Shown here one piece after another: positions 22,301 through 34,151 of a DNA stretch of 64,000 nt. Source of the stretch: Closterium sp. Naga37s-1 (lineage: Eukaryota; Streptophyta; Zygnematophyceae; Desmidiales; Closteriaceae); the NCBI GenBank assembly GCA_947471745.1, contig CANJKZ010001023.1, forward strand, positions 434,001-498,000. The letters are read 5' to 3'. A program made the translations under genes and the position numbers. A model generated the notes under the pieces. That model was not told the DNA's origin. It worked only from the letters and a program-made list of their open reading frames with translations, and did not search any database. Numbering within the stretch: position 1 is the stretch's first letter; every line of letters starts with the position of its first letter.

Positions 22301-25300
22301 GCCCTGCGCGGCGAGCATGAACCAGTACACGGAGCGCGGGGAGCACCTGACTGAATGGAGCCCTACCTGGGACGAGCAGGTAACCAAGCAGGAGGATGTG
22401 TGACGTGAGGCCCTGCGCGGCGAGCATGAACCAGTACACGGAGCGCGGGGAGCACCTGACTGAATGGAGCCCTACCTGGGACGAGCAGGTAACCAAGCAG
22501 GAGGATGTGTGACGTGAGGCCCTGCGCGGCGAGCATGAACCAGTACACGGAGCGCGGGGAGCACCTGACTGAATGGAGCCCTACCTGGGACGAGCAGGTA
22601 ACCAAGCAGGAGGATGTGTGACGTGAGGCCCTGCGCGGCGAGCATGAACCAGTACACGGAGCGCGGGGAGCACCTGACTGAATGGAGCCCTACCTGGGAC
22701 GAGCAGGTAACCAAGCAGGAGGATGTGTGACGTGAGGCCCTGCGCGGCGAGCATGAACCAGTACACGGAGCGCGGGGAGCACCTGACTGAATGGAGCCCT
22801 ACCTGGGACGAGCAGGTAACCAAGCAGGAGGATGTGTGACGTGAGGCCCTGCGCGGCGAGCATGAACCAGTACACGGAGCGCGGGGAGCACCTGACTGAA
22901 TGGAGCCCTACCTGGGACGAGCAGGTAACCAAGCAGGAGGATGTGTGACGTGAGGCCCTGCGCGGCGAGCATGAACCAGTACACGGAGCGCGGGGAGCAC
23001 CTGACTGAATGGAGCCCTACCTGGGACGAGCAGGTAACCAAGCAGGAGGATGTGTGACGTGAGGCCCTGCGCGGCGAGCATGAACCAGTACACGGAGCGC
23101 GGGGAGCACCTGACTGAATGGAGCCCTACCTGGGACGAGCAGGTAACCAAGCAGGAGGATGTGTGACGTGAGGCCCTGCGCGGCGAGCATGAACCAGTAC
23201 ACGGAGCGCGGGGAGCACCTGACTGAATGGAGCCCTACCTGGGACGAGCAGGTAACCAAGCAGGAGGATGTGTGACGTGAGGCCCTGCGCGGCGAGCATG
23301 AACCAGTACACGGAGCGCGGGGAGCACCTGACTGAATGGAGCCCTACCTGGGACGAGCAGGTAACCAAGCAGGAGGATGTGTGACGTGAGGCCCTGCGCG
23401 GCGAGCATGAACCAGTACACGGAGCGCGGGGAGCACCTGACTGAATGGAGCCCTACCTGGGACGAGCAGGTAACCAAGCAGGAGGATGTGTGACGTGAGG
23501 CCCTGCGCGGCGAGCATGAACCAGTACACGGAGCGCGGGGAGCACCTGACTGAATGGAGCCCTACCTGGGACGAGCAGGTAACCAAGCAGGAGGATGTGT
23601 GACGTGAGGCCCTGCGCGGCGAGCATGAACCAGTACACGGAGCGCGGGGAGCACCTGACTGAATGGAGCCCTACCTGGGACGAGCAGGTAACCAAGCAGG
23701 AGGATGTGTGACGTGAGGCCCTGCGCGGCGAGCATGAACCAGTACACGGAGCGCGGGGAGCACCTGACTGAATGGAGCCCTACCTGGGACGAGCAGGTAA
23801 CCAAGCAGGAGGATGTGTGACGTGAGGCCCTGCGCGGCGAGCATGAACCAGTACACGGAGCGCGGGGAGCACCTGACTGAATGGAGCCCTACCTGGGACG
23901 AGCAGGTAACCAAGCAGGAGGATGTGTGACGTGAGGCCCTGCGCGGCGAGCATGAACCAGTACACGGAGCGCGGGGAGCACCTGACTGAATGGAGCCCTA
24001 CCTGGGACGAGCAGGTAACCAAGCAGGAGGATGTGTGACGTGAGGCCCTGCGCGGCGAGCATGAACCAGTACACGGAGCGCGGGGAGCACCTGACTGAAT
24101 GGAGCCCTACCTGGGACGAGCAGGTAACCAAGCAGGAGGATGTGTGACGTGAGGCCCTGCGCGGCGAGCATGAACCAGTACACGGAGCGCGGGGAGCACC
24201 TGACTGAATGGAGCCCTACCTGGGACGAGCAGGTAACCAAGCAGGAGGATGTGTGACGTGAGGCCCTGCGCGGCGAGCATGAACCAGTACACGGAGCGCG
24301 GGGAGCACCTGACTGAATGGAGCCCTACCTGGGACGAGCAGGTAACCAAGCAGGAGGATGTGTGACGTGAGGCCCTGCGCGGCGAGCATGAACCAGTACA
24401 CGGAGCGCGGGGAGCACCTGACTGAATGGAGCCCTACCTGGGACGAGCAGGTAACCAAGCAGGAGGATGTGTGACGTGAGGCCCTGCGCGGCGAGCATGA
24501 ACCAGTACACGGAGCGCGGGGAGCACCTGACTGAATGGAGCCCTACCTGGGACGAGCAGGTAACCAAGCAGGAGGATGTGTGACGTGAGGCCCTGCGCGG
24601 CGAGCATGAACCAGTACACGGAGCGCGGGGAGCACCTGACTGAATGGAGCCCTACCTGGGACGAGCAGGTAACCAAGCAGGAGGATGTGTGACGTGAGGC
24701 CCTGCGCGGCGAGCATGAACCAGTACACGGAGCGCGGGGAGCACCTGACTGAATGGAGCCCTACCTGGGACGAGCAGGTAACCAAGCAGGAGGATGTGTG
24801 ACGTGAGGCCCTGCGCGGCGAGCATGAACCAGTACACGGAGCGCGGGGAGCACCTGACTGAATGGAGCCCTACCTGGGACGAGCAGGTAACCAAGCAGGA
24901 GGATGTGTGACGTGAGGCCCTGCGCGGCGAGCATGAACCAGTACACGGAGCGCGGGGAGCACCTGACTGAATGGAGCCCTACCTGGGACGAGCAGGTAAC
25001 CAAGCAGGAGGATGTGTGACGTGAGGCCCTGCGCGGCGAGCATGAACCAGTACACGGAGCGCGGGGAGCACCTGACTGAATGGAGCCCTACCTGGGACGA
25101 GCAGGTAACCAAGCAGGAGGATGTGTGACGTGAGGCCCTGCGCGGCGAGCATGAACCAGTACACGGAGCGCGGGGAGCACCTGACTGAATGGAGCCCTAC
25201 CTGGGACGAGCAGGTAACCAAGCAGGAGGATGTGTGACGTGAGGCCCTGCGCGGCGAGCATGAACCAGTACACGGAGCGCGGGGAGCACCTGACTGAATG

Positions 25301-28300
25301 GAGCCCTACCTGGGACGAGCAGGTAACCAAGCAGGAGGATGTGTGACGTGAGGCCCTGCGCGGCGAGCATGAACCAGTACACGGAGCGCGGGGAGCACCT
25401 GACTGAATGGAGCCCTACCTGGGACGAGCAGGTAACCAAGCAGGAGGATGTGTGACGTGAGGCCCTGCGCGGCGAGCATGAACCAGTACACGGAGCGCGG
25501 GGAGCACCTGACTGAATGGAGCCCTACCTGGGACGAGCAGGTAACCAAGCAGGAGGATGTGTGACGTGAGGCCCTGCGCGGCGAGCATGAACCAGTACAC
25601 GGAGCGCGGGGAGCACCTGACTGAATGGAGCCCTACCTGGGACGAGCAGGTAACCAAGCAGGAGGATGTGTGACGTGAGGCCCTGCGCGGCGAGCATGAA
25701 CCAGTACACGGAGCGCGGGGAGCACCTGACTGAATGGAGCCCTACCTGGGACGAGCAGGTAACCAAGCAGGAGGATGTGTGACGTGAGGCCCTGCGCGGC
25801 GAGCATGAACCAGTACACGGAGCGCGGGGAGCACCTGACTGAATGGAGCCCTACCTGGGACGAGCAGGTAACCAAGCAGGAGGATGTGTGACGTGAGGCC
25901 CTGCGCGGCGAGCATGAACCAGTACACGGAGCGCGGGGAGCACCTGACTGAATGGAGCCCTACCTGGGACGAGCAGGTAACCAAGCAGGAGGATGTGTGA
26001 CGTGAGGCCCTGCGCGGCGAGCATGAACCAGTACACGGAGCGCGGGGAGCACCTGACTGAATGGAGCCCTACCTGGGACGAGCAGGTAACCAAGCAGGAG
26101 GATGTGTGACGTGAGGCCCTGCGCGGCGAGCATGAACCAGTACACGGAGCGCGGGGAGCACCTGACTGAATGGAGCCCTACCTGGGACGAGCAGGTAACC
26201 AAGCAGGAGGATGTGTGACGTGAGGCCCTGCGCGGCGAGCATGAACCAGTACACGGAGCGCGGGGAGCACCTGACTGAATGGAGCCCTACCTGGGACGAG
26301 CAGGTAACCAAGCAGGAGGATGTGTGACGTGAGGCCCTGCGCGGCGAGCATGAACCAGTACACGGAGCGCGGGGAGCACCTGACTGAATGGAGCCCTACC
26401 TGGGACGAGCAGGTAACCAAGCAGGAGGATGTGTGACGTGAGGCCCTGCGCGGCGAGCATGAACCAGTACACGGAGCGCGGGGAGCACCTGACTGAATGG
26501 AGCCCTACCTGGGACGAGCAGGTAACCAAGCAGGAGGATGTGTGACGTGAGGCCCTGCGCGGCGAGCATGAACCAGTACACGGAGCGCGGGGAGCACCTG
26601 ACTGAATGGAGCCCTACCTGGGACGAGCAGGTAACCAAGCAGGAGGATGTGTGACGTGAGGCCCTGCGCGGCGAGCATGAACCAGTACACGGAGCGCGGG
26701 GAGCACCTGACTGAATGGAGCCCTACCTGGGACGAGCAGGTAACCAAGCAGGAGGATGTGTGACGTGAGGCCCTGCGCGGCGAGCATGAACCAGTACACG
26801 GAGCGCGGGGAGCACCTGACTGAATGGAGCCCTACCTGGGACGAGCAGGTAACCAAGCAGGAGGATGTGTGACGTGAGGCCCTGCGCGGCGAGCATGAAC
26901 CAGTACACGGAGCGCGGGGAGCACCTGACTGAATGGAGCCCTACCTGGGACGAGCAGGTAACCAAGCAGGAGGATGTGTGACGTGAGGCCCTGCGCGGCG
27001 AGCATGAACCAGTACACGGAGCGCGGGGAGCACCTGACTGAATGGAGCCCTACCTGGGACGAGCAGGTAACCAAGCAGGAGGATGTGTGACGTGAGGCCC
27101 TGCGCGGCGAGCATGAACCAGTACACGGAGCGCGGGGAGCACCTGACTGAATGGAGCCCTACCTGGGACGAGCAGGTAACCAAGCAGGAGGATGTGTGAC
27201 GTGAGGCCCTGCGCGGCGAGCATGAACCAGTACACGGAGCGCGGGGAGCACCTGACTGAATGGAGCCCTACCTGGGACGAGCAGGTAACCAAGCAGGAGG
27301 ATGTGTGACGTGAGGCCCTGCGCGGCGAGCATGAACCAGTACACGGAGCGCGGGGAGCACCTGACTGAATGGAGCCCTACCTGGGACGAGCAGGTAACCA
27401 AGCAGGAGGATGTGTGACGTGAGGCCCTGCGCGGCGAGCATGAACCAGTACACGGAGCGCGGGGAGCACCTGACTGAATGGAGCCCTACCTGGGACGAGC
27501 AGGTAACCAAGCAGGAGGATGTGTGACGTGAGGCCCTGCGCGGCGAGCATGAACCAGTACACGGAGCGCGGGGAGCACCTGACTGAATGGAGCCCTACCT
27601 GGGACGAGCAGGTAACCAAGCAGGAGGATGTGTGACGTGAGGCCCTGCGCGGCGAGCATGAACCAGTACACGGAGCGCGGGGAGCACCTGACTGAATGGA
27701 GCCCTACCTGGGACGAGCAGGTAACCAAGCAGGAGGATGTGTGACGTGAGGCCCTGCGCGGCGAGCATGAACCAGTACACGGAGCGCGGGGAGCACCTGA
27801 CTGAATGGAGCCCTACCTGGGACGAGCAGGTAACCAAGCAGGAGGATGTGTGACGTGAGGCCCTGCGCGGCGAGCATGAACCAGTACACGGAGCGCGGGG
27901 AGCACCTGACTGAATGGAGCCCTACCTGGGACGAGCAGGTAACCAAGCAGGAGGATGTGTGACGTGAGGCCCTGCGCGGCGAGCATGAACCAGTACACGG
28001 AGCGCGGGGAGCACCTGACTGAATGGAGCCCTACCTGGGACGAGCAGGTAACCAAGCAGGAGGATGTGTGACGTGAGGCCCTGCGCGGCGAGCATGAACC
28101 AGTACACGGAGCGCGGGGAGCACCTGACTGAATGGAGCCCTACCTGGGACGAGCAGGTAACCAAGCAGGAGGATGTGTGACGTGAGGCCCTGCGCGGCGA
28201 GCATGAACCAGTACACGGAGCGCGGGGAGCACCTGACTGAATGGAGCCCTACCTGGGACGAGCAGGTAACCAAGCAGGAGGATGTGTGACGTGAGGCCCT

Positions 28301-31025
28301 GCGCGGCGAGCATGAACCAGTACACGGAGCGCGGGGAGCACCTGACTGAATGGAGCCCTACCTGGGACGAGCAGGTAACCAAGCAGGAGGATGTGTGACG
28401 TGAGGCCCTGCGCGGCGAGCATGAACCAGTACACGGAGCGCGGGGAGCACCTGACTGAATGGAGCCCTACCTGGGACGAGCAGGTAACCAAGCAGGAGGA
28501 TGTGTGACGTGAGGCCCTGCGCGGCGAGCATGAACCAGTACACGGAGCGCGGGGAGCACCTGACTGAATGGAGCCCTACCTGGGACGAGCAGGTAACCAA
28601 GCAGGAGGATGTGTGACGTGAGGCCCTGCGCGGCGAGCATGAACCAGTACACGGAGCGCGGGGAGCACCTGACTGAATGGAGCCCTACCTGGGACGAGCA
28701 GGTAACCAAGCAGGAGGATGTGTGACGTGAGGCCCTGCGCGGCGAGCATGAACCAGTACACGGAGCGCGGGGAGCACCTGACTGAATGGAGCCCTACCTG
28801 GGACGAGCAGGTAACCAAGCAGGAGGATGTGTGACGTGAGGCCCTGCGCGGCGAGCATGAACCAGTACACGGAGCGCGGGGAGCACCTGACTGAATGGAG
28901 CCCTACCTGGGACGAGCAGGTAACCAAGCAGGAGGATGTGTGACGTGAGGCCCTGCGCGGCGAGCATGAACCAGTACACGGAGCGCGGGGAGCACCTGAC
29001 TGAATGGAGCCCTACCTGGGACGAGCAGGTAACCAAGCAGGAGGATGTGTGACGTGAGGCCCTGCGCGGCGAGCATGAACCAGTACACGGAGCGCGGGGA
29101 GCACCTGACTGAATGGAGCCCTACCTGGGACGAGCAGGTAACCAAGCAGGAGGATGTGTGACGTGAGGCCCTGCGCGGCGAGCATGAACCAGTACACGGA
29201 GCGCGGGGAGCACCTGACTGAATGGAGCCCTACCTGGGACGAGCAGGTAACCAAGCAGGAGGATGTGTGACGTGAGGCCCTGCGCGGCGAGCATGAACCA
29301 GTACACGGAGCGCGGGGAGCACCTGACTGAATGGAGCCCTACCTGGGACGAGCAGGTAACCAAGCAGGAGGATGTGTGACGTGAGGCCCTGCGCGGCGAG
29401 CATGAACCAGTACACGGAGCGCGGGGAGCACCTGACTGAATGGAGCCCTACCTGGGACGAGCAGGTAACCAAGCAGGAGGATGTGTGACGTGAGGCCCTG
29501 CGCGGCGAGCATGAACCAGTACACGGAGCGCGGGGAGCACCTGACTGAATGGAGCCCTACCTGGGACGAGCAGGTAACCAAGCAGGAGGATGTGTGACGT
29601 GAGGCCCTGCGCGGCGAGCATGAACCAGTACACGGAGCGCGGGGAGCACCTGACTGAATGGAGCCCTACCTGGGACGAGCAGGTAACCAAGCAGGAGGAT
29701 GTGTGACGTGAGGCCCTGCGCGGCGAGCATGAACCAGTACACGGAGCGCGGGGAGCACCTGACTGAATGGAGCCCTACCTGGGACGAGCAGGTAACCAAG
29801 CAGGAGGATGTGTGACGTGAGGCCCTGCGCGGCGAGCATGAACCAGTACACGGAGCGCGGGGAGCACCTGACTGAATGGAGCCCTACCTGGGACGAGCAG
29901 GTAACCAAGCAGGAGGATGTGTGACGTGAGGCCCTGCGCGGCGAGCATGAACCAGTACACGGAGCGCGGGGAGCACCTGACTGAATGGAGCCCTACCTGG
30001 GACGAGCAGGTAACCAAGCAGGAGGATGTGTGACGTGAGGCCCTGCGCGGCGAGCATGAACCAGTACACGGAGCGCGGGGAGCACCTGACTGAATGGAGC
30101 CCTACCTGGGACGAGCAGGTAACCAAGCAGGAGGATGTGTGACGTGAGGCCCTGCGCGGCGAGCATGAACCAGTACACGGAGCGCACGAACGCCATGAGG
30201 CTCGTCCAGAACAGCAGCCCCACGAACGCCTCCGTCGGCAGCTGCACTACCGGCCGCACGAGCGGGTGGCGGAGGAAATCCAACCGCCCCACGCGGCGAG
30301 ACTTCCACGTGTCCACTAGCCTGTGTGAGGAGAGAGGAGGGGACGAGGAGGGGAAGATAGATGTTCAAGAAGTCGTTCAAGAATAAGAAAATTCGTGAGA
30401 CCTAGCAACGAAAACTCGTTCAAGAATACCTAGCAACAACGTACAACTGAATTTTTCCAAAGAATTACCCGCAGCGCATTGGCACGCACCACTCCCATGC
30501 CGATGCGGGCGTGGTTTGCCGATCCACGAGCCCGAATATTGGCCCTTGCGACCCCCACGCGCGCGGCATGATTCCCTGCCCGAAGATTCTCCGCACTCGG
30601 CGCGGCACCAGCCTGTCCCAGCTCGCCGCTCCGAGCTGCAGCAGCTGCGCTCTCCGCTCCCCCCATCCTCCGCCAGCCCCGCTTCCGCCCGCGCATTCCG
30701 CCTCCCCTCCGCCATTCTCTCTGTCGTCGCAAAGAGATTGCACCTCCCCCGGTTCTGCCCCGAGCTCAAGCTCTTGCGCATCATTCTCGGCTTCGACTAC
30801 GGGAGCTAAGGCGTGGGGCATGGGCGGGGATGGAGATTGCATCTGATAGAGGTTCCATTCGGTTTGGAGCGATTTGGCGTCCTCTGGCGTGTGTAGGTTC
30901 GCTGATGTGAACCGATAGGGATTGCTCTGGCATAATGGGGAAGAGGGATTGGAGGAGCCTGGAGAGCTGTCGCTGTCTGATTGGTCTACGAACCTCGTGT
31001 ATGCGGATCGCCGGGGTATACCCAT
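5117..31025 (-). CDS. CWH43: CWH43/PGAP2IP-like GPI-anchor lipid-remodelling protein, five-exon model
   Basis: Proposed join on the minus strand: 31025-30469, 30320-30106, 14211-11313, 7341-7147, 6491-5117. All four junctions have GT/AG borders and matching phases; the total is 5,241 nt, 1,746 codons plus stop. Known CWH43/PGAP2IP proteins are ER/Golgi multipass membrane proteins acting in GPI-anchor ceramide remodelling (yeast) or with PGAP2 (animals). They carry a C-terminal endonuclease/exonuclease/phosphatase (EEP)-fold domain. Here roughly 11-13 hydrophobic segments in exons 2-3 precede an EEP-type domain in exons 4-5 (LNFNVQQGF, DIVLLQESD, NAHFSD, FGGDFN). The protein is far longer than the roughly 700-aa animal homologue because of low-complexity insertions. 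The exon 3/4 junction is the least certain, because intron 3 contains a long open repeat. No promoter motif is evident upstream of 31025. Confidence 0.75.
6570..6633 (-). repeat. Decoy copy of exon 5 head with acceptor (intron 4)
   Basis: Repeats the acceptor CCCATGGCAG and the first ~50 nt of exon 5 (coding for LQESDTMHMI-like sequence) with a few substitutions, then diverges. It lies upstream of the true acceptor in transcription order. Confidence 0.85.
6706..6782 (-). repeat. Degenerate second decoy of exon 5 head
   Basis: A more diverged version of the same segment (ATCGACTCCAGCATTGCCGTG … ATGTGCATGG), with a GGTCATGTGCAT triplication inside. The acceptor is lost. Confidence 0.5.
6884..6967 (-). 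repeat. Decoy copy of exon 4 tail with donor, copy b
   Basis: Matches the last ~70 nt of exon 4 (coding GSVNLDAIEHVI… with changes) and ends at a donor-like T|GTGAGT. Part of a roughly 125-130-bp tandem triplication whose first member is the true exon end. Confidence 0.85.
7015..7107 (-). repeat. Decoy copy of exon 4 tail with donor, copy a
   Basis: Closer copy of the exon 4 tail ending at T|GTAAGT, identical to the true donor hexamer. Only the part from GTTCAGTGAACC onward is shared with the true exon; the sequence upstream is unrelated, so this is an exon-edge copy and not a whole-exon copy. Confidence 0.9.
7147..7341 (-). CDS. CWH43: CWH43-like gene, exon 4 (start of the EEP-type domain)
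   Basis: 195 nt after a long pyrimidine tract ending CGTCAGCAG. It encodes a Ser run, then LRVLNFNVQQGF (the Asn-containing first EEP motif) and NLDAIEHVIWQQKPDIVL, ending at T|GTAAGT. The frame upstream of the chosen acceptor stays open through the whole 9-bp array to 10778, so a longer exon that translates the repeat (His-Ala-Pro/His-Ala-Ser) cannot be excluded from sequence alone. Confidence 0.65.
7640..10780. repeat. 9-bp tandem array (GTGRTGCAT) with 342-369-bp higher-order period
   Basis: About 345 units of GTGGTGCAT, GTGATGCAT or GTGACGCAT, lying inside intron 3 of the CWH43-like gene. The rare variant GATGCAAG occurs at 8122, 8464, 8824, 9427, 9796, 10147 and 10516. The spacings are 342, 360, 603, 369, 351 and 369, all multiples of nine, which shows a higher-order repeat of about 38-41 units. 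Because all indels keep multiples of nine, several frames on both strands are open throughout; these repetitive frames (His-Met-His, His-Ala-Pro, Cys-Gly-Ala) are not evidence of genes. Each unit contains TGCATG, i.e. the CATGCA core of the plant RY element on both strands. Confidence 0.95.
10781..11312. other. 5' part of intron 3 of the CWH43-like gene
   Basis: Ordinary-complexity sequence between the exon 3 donor and the 9-bp array; no supported gene. Confidence 0.5.
11313..14211 (-). CDS. CWH43: CWH43-like gene, exon 3 (membrane core with long inserted loop)
   Basis: One open exon of 2,899 nt after a CTCCCTTAG acceptor. Residues ~1-130 hold about four membrane segments. About 430 residues of acidic, Gly/Ser/Gln-rich loop follow, including a poly-Gln run. 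A second block then contains about seven membrane segments, beginning AAIGHGSLMFLCHWLLSS, the segment most like the CWH43 family, and ending LILVAFLMVLSQG. The 3' end is placed at CG|GTGTAA (11313) because it gives the phase needed by exon 4; a GTAAAT two bases later is an alternative donor. Confidence 0.7.
14460..14650 (-). repeat. Degenerate, shorter boundary units of the 109-bp array
   Basis: The landmark C-C-T-A-C-C-T-G-G appears here with mismatches at about 14475, 14539 and 14624, with spacings of about 64 and 85 bp instead of 109. These look like old or partial units at the exon 3 side of the array. Confidence 0.75.
14651..30185 (-). repeat. 109-bp satellite derived from exon 2 tail plus donor, about 142 units, in intron 2
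   Basis: Unit landmarks recur every 109 bp from 14733 to 30102 (141 intervals) with almost no variation except in the first few units near 14.7-15.0 kb. Read on the minus strand each unit is 80 nt of exon 2 coding sequence (SVYWFMLAAQGLTSHILLLG region, ending CCCAG) and 29 nt of intron (GTAGGGCTCCATTCAGTCAG plus nine bases). The unit at 30106-30185 is the genuine exon end. 109 is not a multiple of three, so the identical 80-codon frames that appear in every unit are by-products and not genes. No centromere or telomere signature accompanies it. Confidence 0.97.
30106..30320 (-). CDS. CWH43: CWH43-like gene, exon 2 (first membrane segments) - source of the 109-bp satellite
   Basis: It follows a CCTCACACAG acceptor and encodes FLRHPLVRPVVQLPTEA, then hydrophobic segments (FVGLLFWTSLMAF; GLTSHILLLGYLLVPG). 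It ends at CCCAG|GTAGGG. The last 80 nt of this exon plus the first 29 nt of the following intron are exactly the unit of the 15.5-kb tandem array that fills intron 2. Splicing from here to 14211 joins in frame (…LLVPG-LVLGHEFLHQ…). Confidence 0.7.
30469..31025 (-). CDS. CWH43: CWH43-like gene, exon 1 (hydrophilic N-terminus)
   Basis: Starts with ATG at 31025 (MGIPRRSAYTRFVDQ) and runs 557 nt to a GG|GTAATT donor at 30469. The encoded 185 residues are acidic and Ser/Gly-rich, without a signal peptide or membrane segment. The two leftover bases pair with the single leading base of exon 2 to give Gly, which supports the junction. Intron 1 (30468-30321) is a short 148-bp intron with a pyrimidine-rich end. 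Confidence 0.65.
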
Positions 31026-32678
31026 GCCAAACAGCTATTACGTGAACTTCGGAGAAGGCTTTGCTCGAGTAACTAATGTGGCATCCTGATTACAGCAACA
31101 CAAAATTCTACACCCAATAAGCCACTTCAGTCAACCGGAGCTAAGGAAACTAGCAGAACGAGAGAACACCTTGACGATGGATAAGATAGAACCACCTACA
31201 AGTGGTGGTTGTTTGCCTACCAACCAGAAAACAAAGGTTGGAGTTGCTTTTAATTTCACCTTCCGAGACTCCCTCCCTGAACTCTACTACTGGAAGTTGA
31301 ATCCGCTTTTCGTTTTATCTCCTCACCTGCTTTCAGCAACTCTCTTTGGAAACTCCGCATTTTGAAGTCCTGCAATCTGGTTCGTTGGATTCCACCTTGG
31401 TTCCTCCCATTTGCGAATCTTGCTCCGCTGTTCGGCTAACGTGTAGGCTCTGCTGCTGCGCACCGCAGCTAGCTTCCGCCGTGGGTGATACAATAACGGG
31501 GGGCGTTTGCCGGGGTCCACCTTCGCAGACCCTCCACCTCTGTCCCCGACTGACGGGACGGGTTGTCGGCGGCAGTCCCGGTGCTGTTTATGTGACAGGA
31601 ATTTCTCGCGGCAATTGGCGGCAGCCAATCACAGACACAATCTGCCTTATCCCTCAAACGGTTGGGCTTGACGGACCGTCCGATAGGAGCGGATGGGATG
31701 TTGGCCCCTTGACCCATGACCTGCGCCTCCGCGTACGTGCCGCCGCTTGCCGAGCCTGATTCTGAAACTTCCCCACCGAAACTAAGGTGCAAGAACATCT
31801 GGGCTGTCTTCATTATGCACATACTCTGTACGAAGAACCTCAGTGAACTGATGCGTATACTCGTATGAGCTCCTGAATGCTACCTAATTGCAATAAATTA
31901 GTCCCTTGCAAAATGGTCATCATTCATAATACATCCATGTACAGTTCAATGTACAAACTTTTATTTTCACAATTTCCACCATATATATGCATTGCGAACT
32001 GGAACACGCAATAGGGTTTTTTAAACAGTGGCAAAATCCAACGAATCGCCACTCCACACCTGGCGACGGTGACGACAATATAAACACCTGGTACCTTGTC
32101 AGATGCTGCATACAACATATGGTCTGGTCGCGGCAGTTTATATGGAATGCCATCCCAACGTTCGCAATATCTTACATTACCGTAGCAAACAGTAATAATT
32201 GGCGAGCGCACAATGCATTGTCGTGCTAAAGGAGTTATGCGCCGTGTTGATCATCCGCAACCTGTGCGTCAACCTAAAGCCAGCCCCTCTCAACCGATCG
32301 ATTACGGAGTATAACATAGCAACAACCTTCCGTAATGCGACACCAAACTCTATCACATTGCCGCCAACCCAGCACGACGATAGCTCCGATGCACTAAGCC
32401 CAAAATGGGTTTACGCGCACCCGATTGCAACGGAGATGCCAACAAGCTCATCGGTCTCGTCCCTCTGCGCTTCCGAGAAAAAATGCAGTTCAATTCGACT
32501 CTGCCGCATCATGCTTACCCTCATGTGGCTAATATTTACAATCCTATACAAGATGGAATTTGTCGCGGTTGCCACACACTTTAAAGCATCATTAAGCAAT
32601 GTCGCCAGCACGTGACGGAAGACAATCGGAAAGACACAAGGGCAAAGACTGCTCGAAGAAGGATGCTTTGGAATATAC
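31026..32678. other. Upstream region of the CWH43-like gene; no confident gene
   Basis: Contains open frames of 60-140 codons on both strands (for example 31346-31759 plus, 31469-31822 minus) with normal composition but no family I recognise. From 31.9 kb the GC content drops. It must hold the promoter of the minus-strand gene. Between 32201 and 32611 short protein-like stretches on both strands suggest an old, decayed element or gene into which element A inserted. Confidence 0.35.
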
Positions 32679-32812
32679 TGTCAAAGTATATATATGCTAT
32701 ATATGTTTAGGCTGTAGTGGGGTAGCCAATATGGGGTACAGCCCCTTTTAGGGTTTCATACTTGTACCCAACCCTTTCATAGTTCATTCATTCCTGCTGC
32801 TAGATTCTAACA
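32679..32812 (+). repeat. Element A 5' LTR
   Basis: 134 bp, TG…CA ends, rich in TATATA near the start. It is followed directly by the primer-binding-site-like TGGTTTCAGAGC. Confidence 0.93.
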
Positions 32813-32991
32813 TGGTTTCAGAGCACTAGGTCCGTAGGACCGTTTTTTTTCGGGCCCACCTACCGTTGCGGTTACCACGCTACCCCACGTGTTGCCTGCC
32901 TGCCTGCCTTGCCTTGTGACGTGCTGCGCTGCGCGCGCCGTCCTGCAGCCCTCGCGCTGCCTACTGCTGCCCTAGGCCAGCGCGCCGCCCC

Positions 32992-34151
32992 TGCGGAGAG
33001 TCACTCTACAACGGTAGTGAGCTAGACTACGGGGTTGGCACGAGCTACTAGAGGTGATCGTAGCTTTGCTTGGTTCCTTAGTGCTTGCACATTCACGAGA
33101 GAAATCGGCAAGAGTTTCCACTAGGCAAAGTCGAAATTACAGAATTGTTAAACAAGCAATGACAGAATGACTACATCAGGCACCTAGCAACCCTGCTGCT
33201 AGCCTGGTCGACCGCCAGCACAGCTCGGTCGACCGCCTGCCAGCGTTGCGTAGAGGAGCCGCGCCAGCACTGCAGAAAGGCGACCTACCAACAGAGCAGG
33301 TCGACGGCGTGCCAACGCTGCAGCAGAGCGGCTGTCCAGCGTTGCCCCGTAGAACACAGCAGTGCGCACGCTCGCATGTGCGCGCAGACAATTGGCCCGA
33401 CTTGCCTCGTTGGGCATCTGTCGGCTGTTGTCTGCGCCTGACAAGCCACATCGACTTCGGGATACCAGCCCGCAGTCCCCTTCGCCATCGCGACCTCGAC
33501 GACATTCGCGTGCCTCCGCAGAACTCGTCGAGCAGGTTACCCGGTCGACCCGGACGACCACCAGGTGCTTCCGGTCGACCACCACTGCTTCTGGTCGACC
33601 CCCAGGTCCCTCTGGTCGACCACAACTCCCGTCGAGCTACCCCCCTGGTCGACGGACCCCTTCCAACTGCCCCGTCGACCTCCCGGTCGAACTGCAGGTC
33701 GACGGGATGCTCCGGAGACCTCCCGGTCGAGCAGCAGGTCGACGGGATGCTCCGGAGACCTCCCCGTCGAGCAGCAGGTCGACGGGATGCTCCGGAGACC
33801 TCCCCGTCGAGCAGCAGGTCGACGGGATGCTCCGGAGACCTCCTCGTCGAGCAGCAGGTCGACGGGATGCTCCGGAGACCTCCTCGTCGAGCAGCAGGTC
33901 GACGGGATGCTCCGGAGACCTCCCGGTCAAACTGCAGGTCCTGGTCGACGTCCCACCCGTCGCCCAGACCAGTCAGTTGCAGCTGTCGAGCTCTCTGGTC
34001 GACAGCAACACCACAGCGGTCCCCTGCAGCTCGACGAAGCCTGTCGAGCAGCTCTCCCACTGTGAACGGTCGGCTGCTACTCCCGTACATCCGACCAAGT
34101 CGTCGGCGTTGCCCAAGCGAGGGCGGGGCCAACACTCCATTCCTGTTAACA
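32992..34151 (-). repeat. Element B 3' LTR (left copy) with six 40-bp units
   Basis: Contains six tandem 40-bp units carrying GACGGGATGC at 33701, 33741, 33781, 33821, 33861 and 33901. The element-internal side at 34152 is a purine-rich GGCAGGGGAG on the minus strand, fitting a polypurine tract. Confidence 0.93.

Noticed and set aside
14733..30126. More than 130 identical 80-codon open frames on the minus strand (MVTCSSQVGLHSVRCSP…)
   Set aside because: They recur every 109 bp because the satellite unit is not a multiple of three and each frame spans just over two units. They are by-products of the repeat, not a gene family.
14460..30185. CRISPR array
   Set aside because: Regular spacing, but there is no repeat/spacer alternation: the whole 109-bp unit is constant and comes from an adjacent exon in a eukaryotic genome.
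14460..30185. Centromeric satellite
   Set aside because: The array begins exactly at an exon end and lies between in-frame exons of one gene. No flanking satellite or centromeric retroelement pattern supports a centromere.
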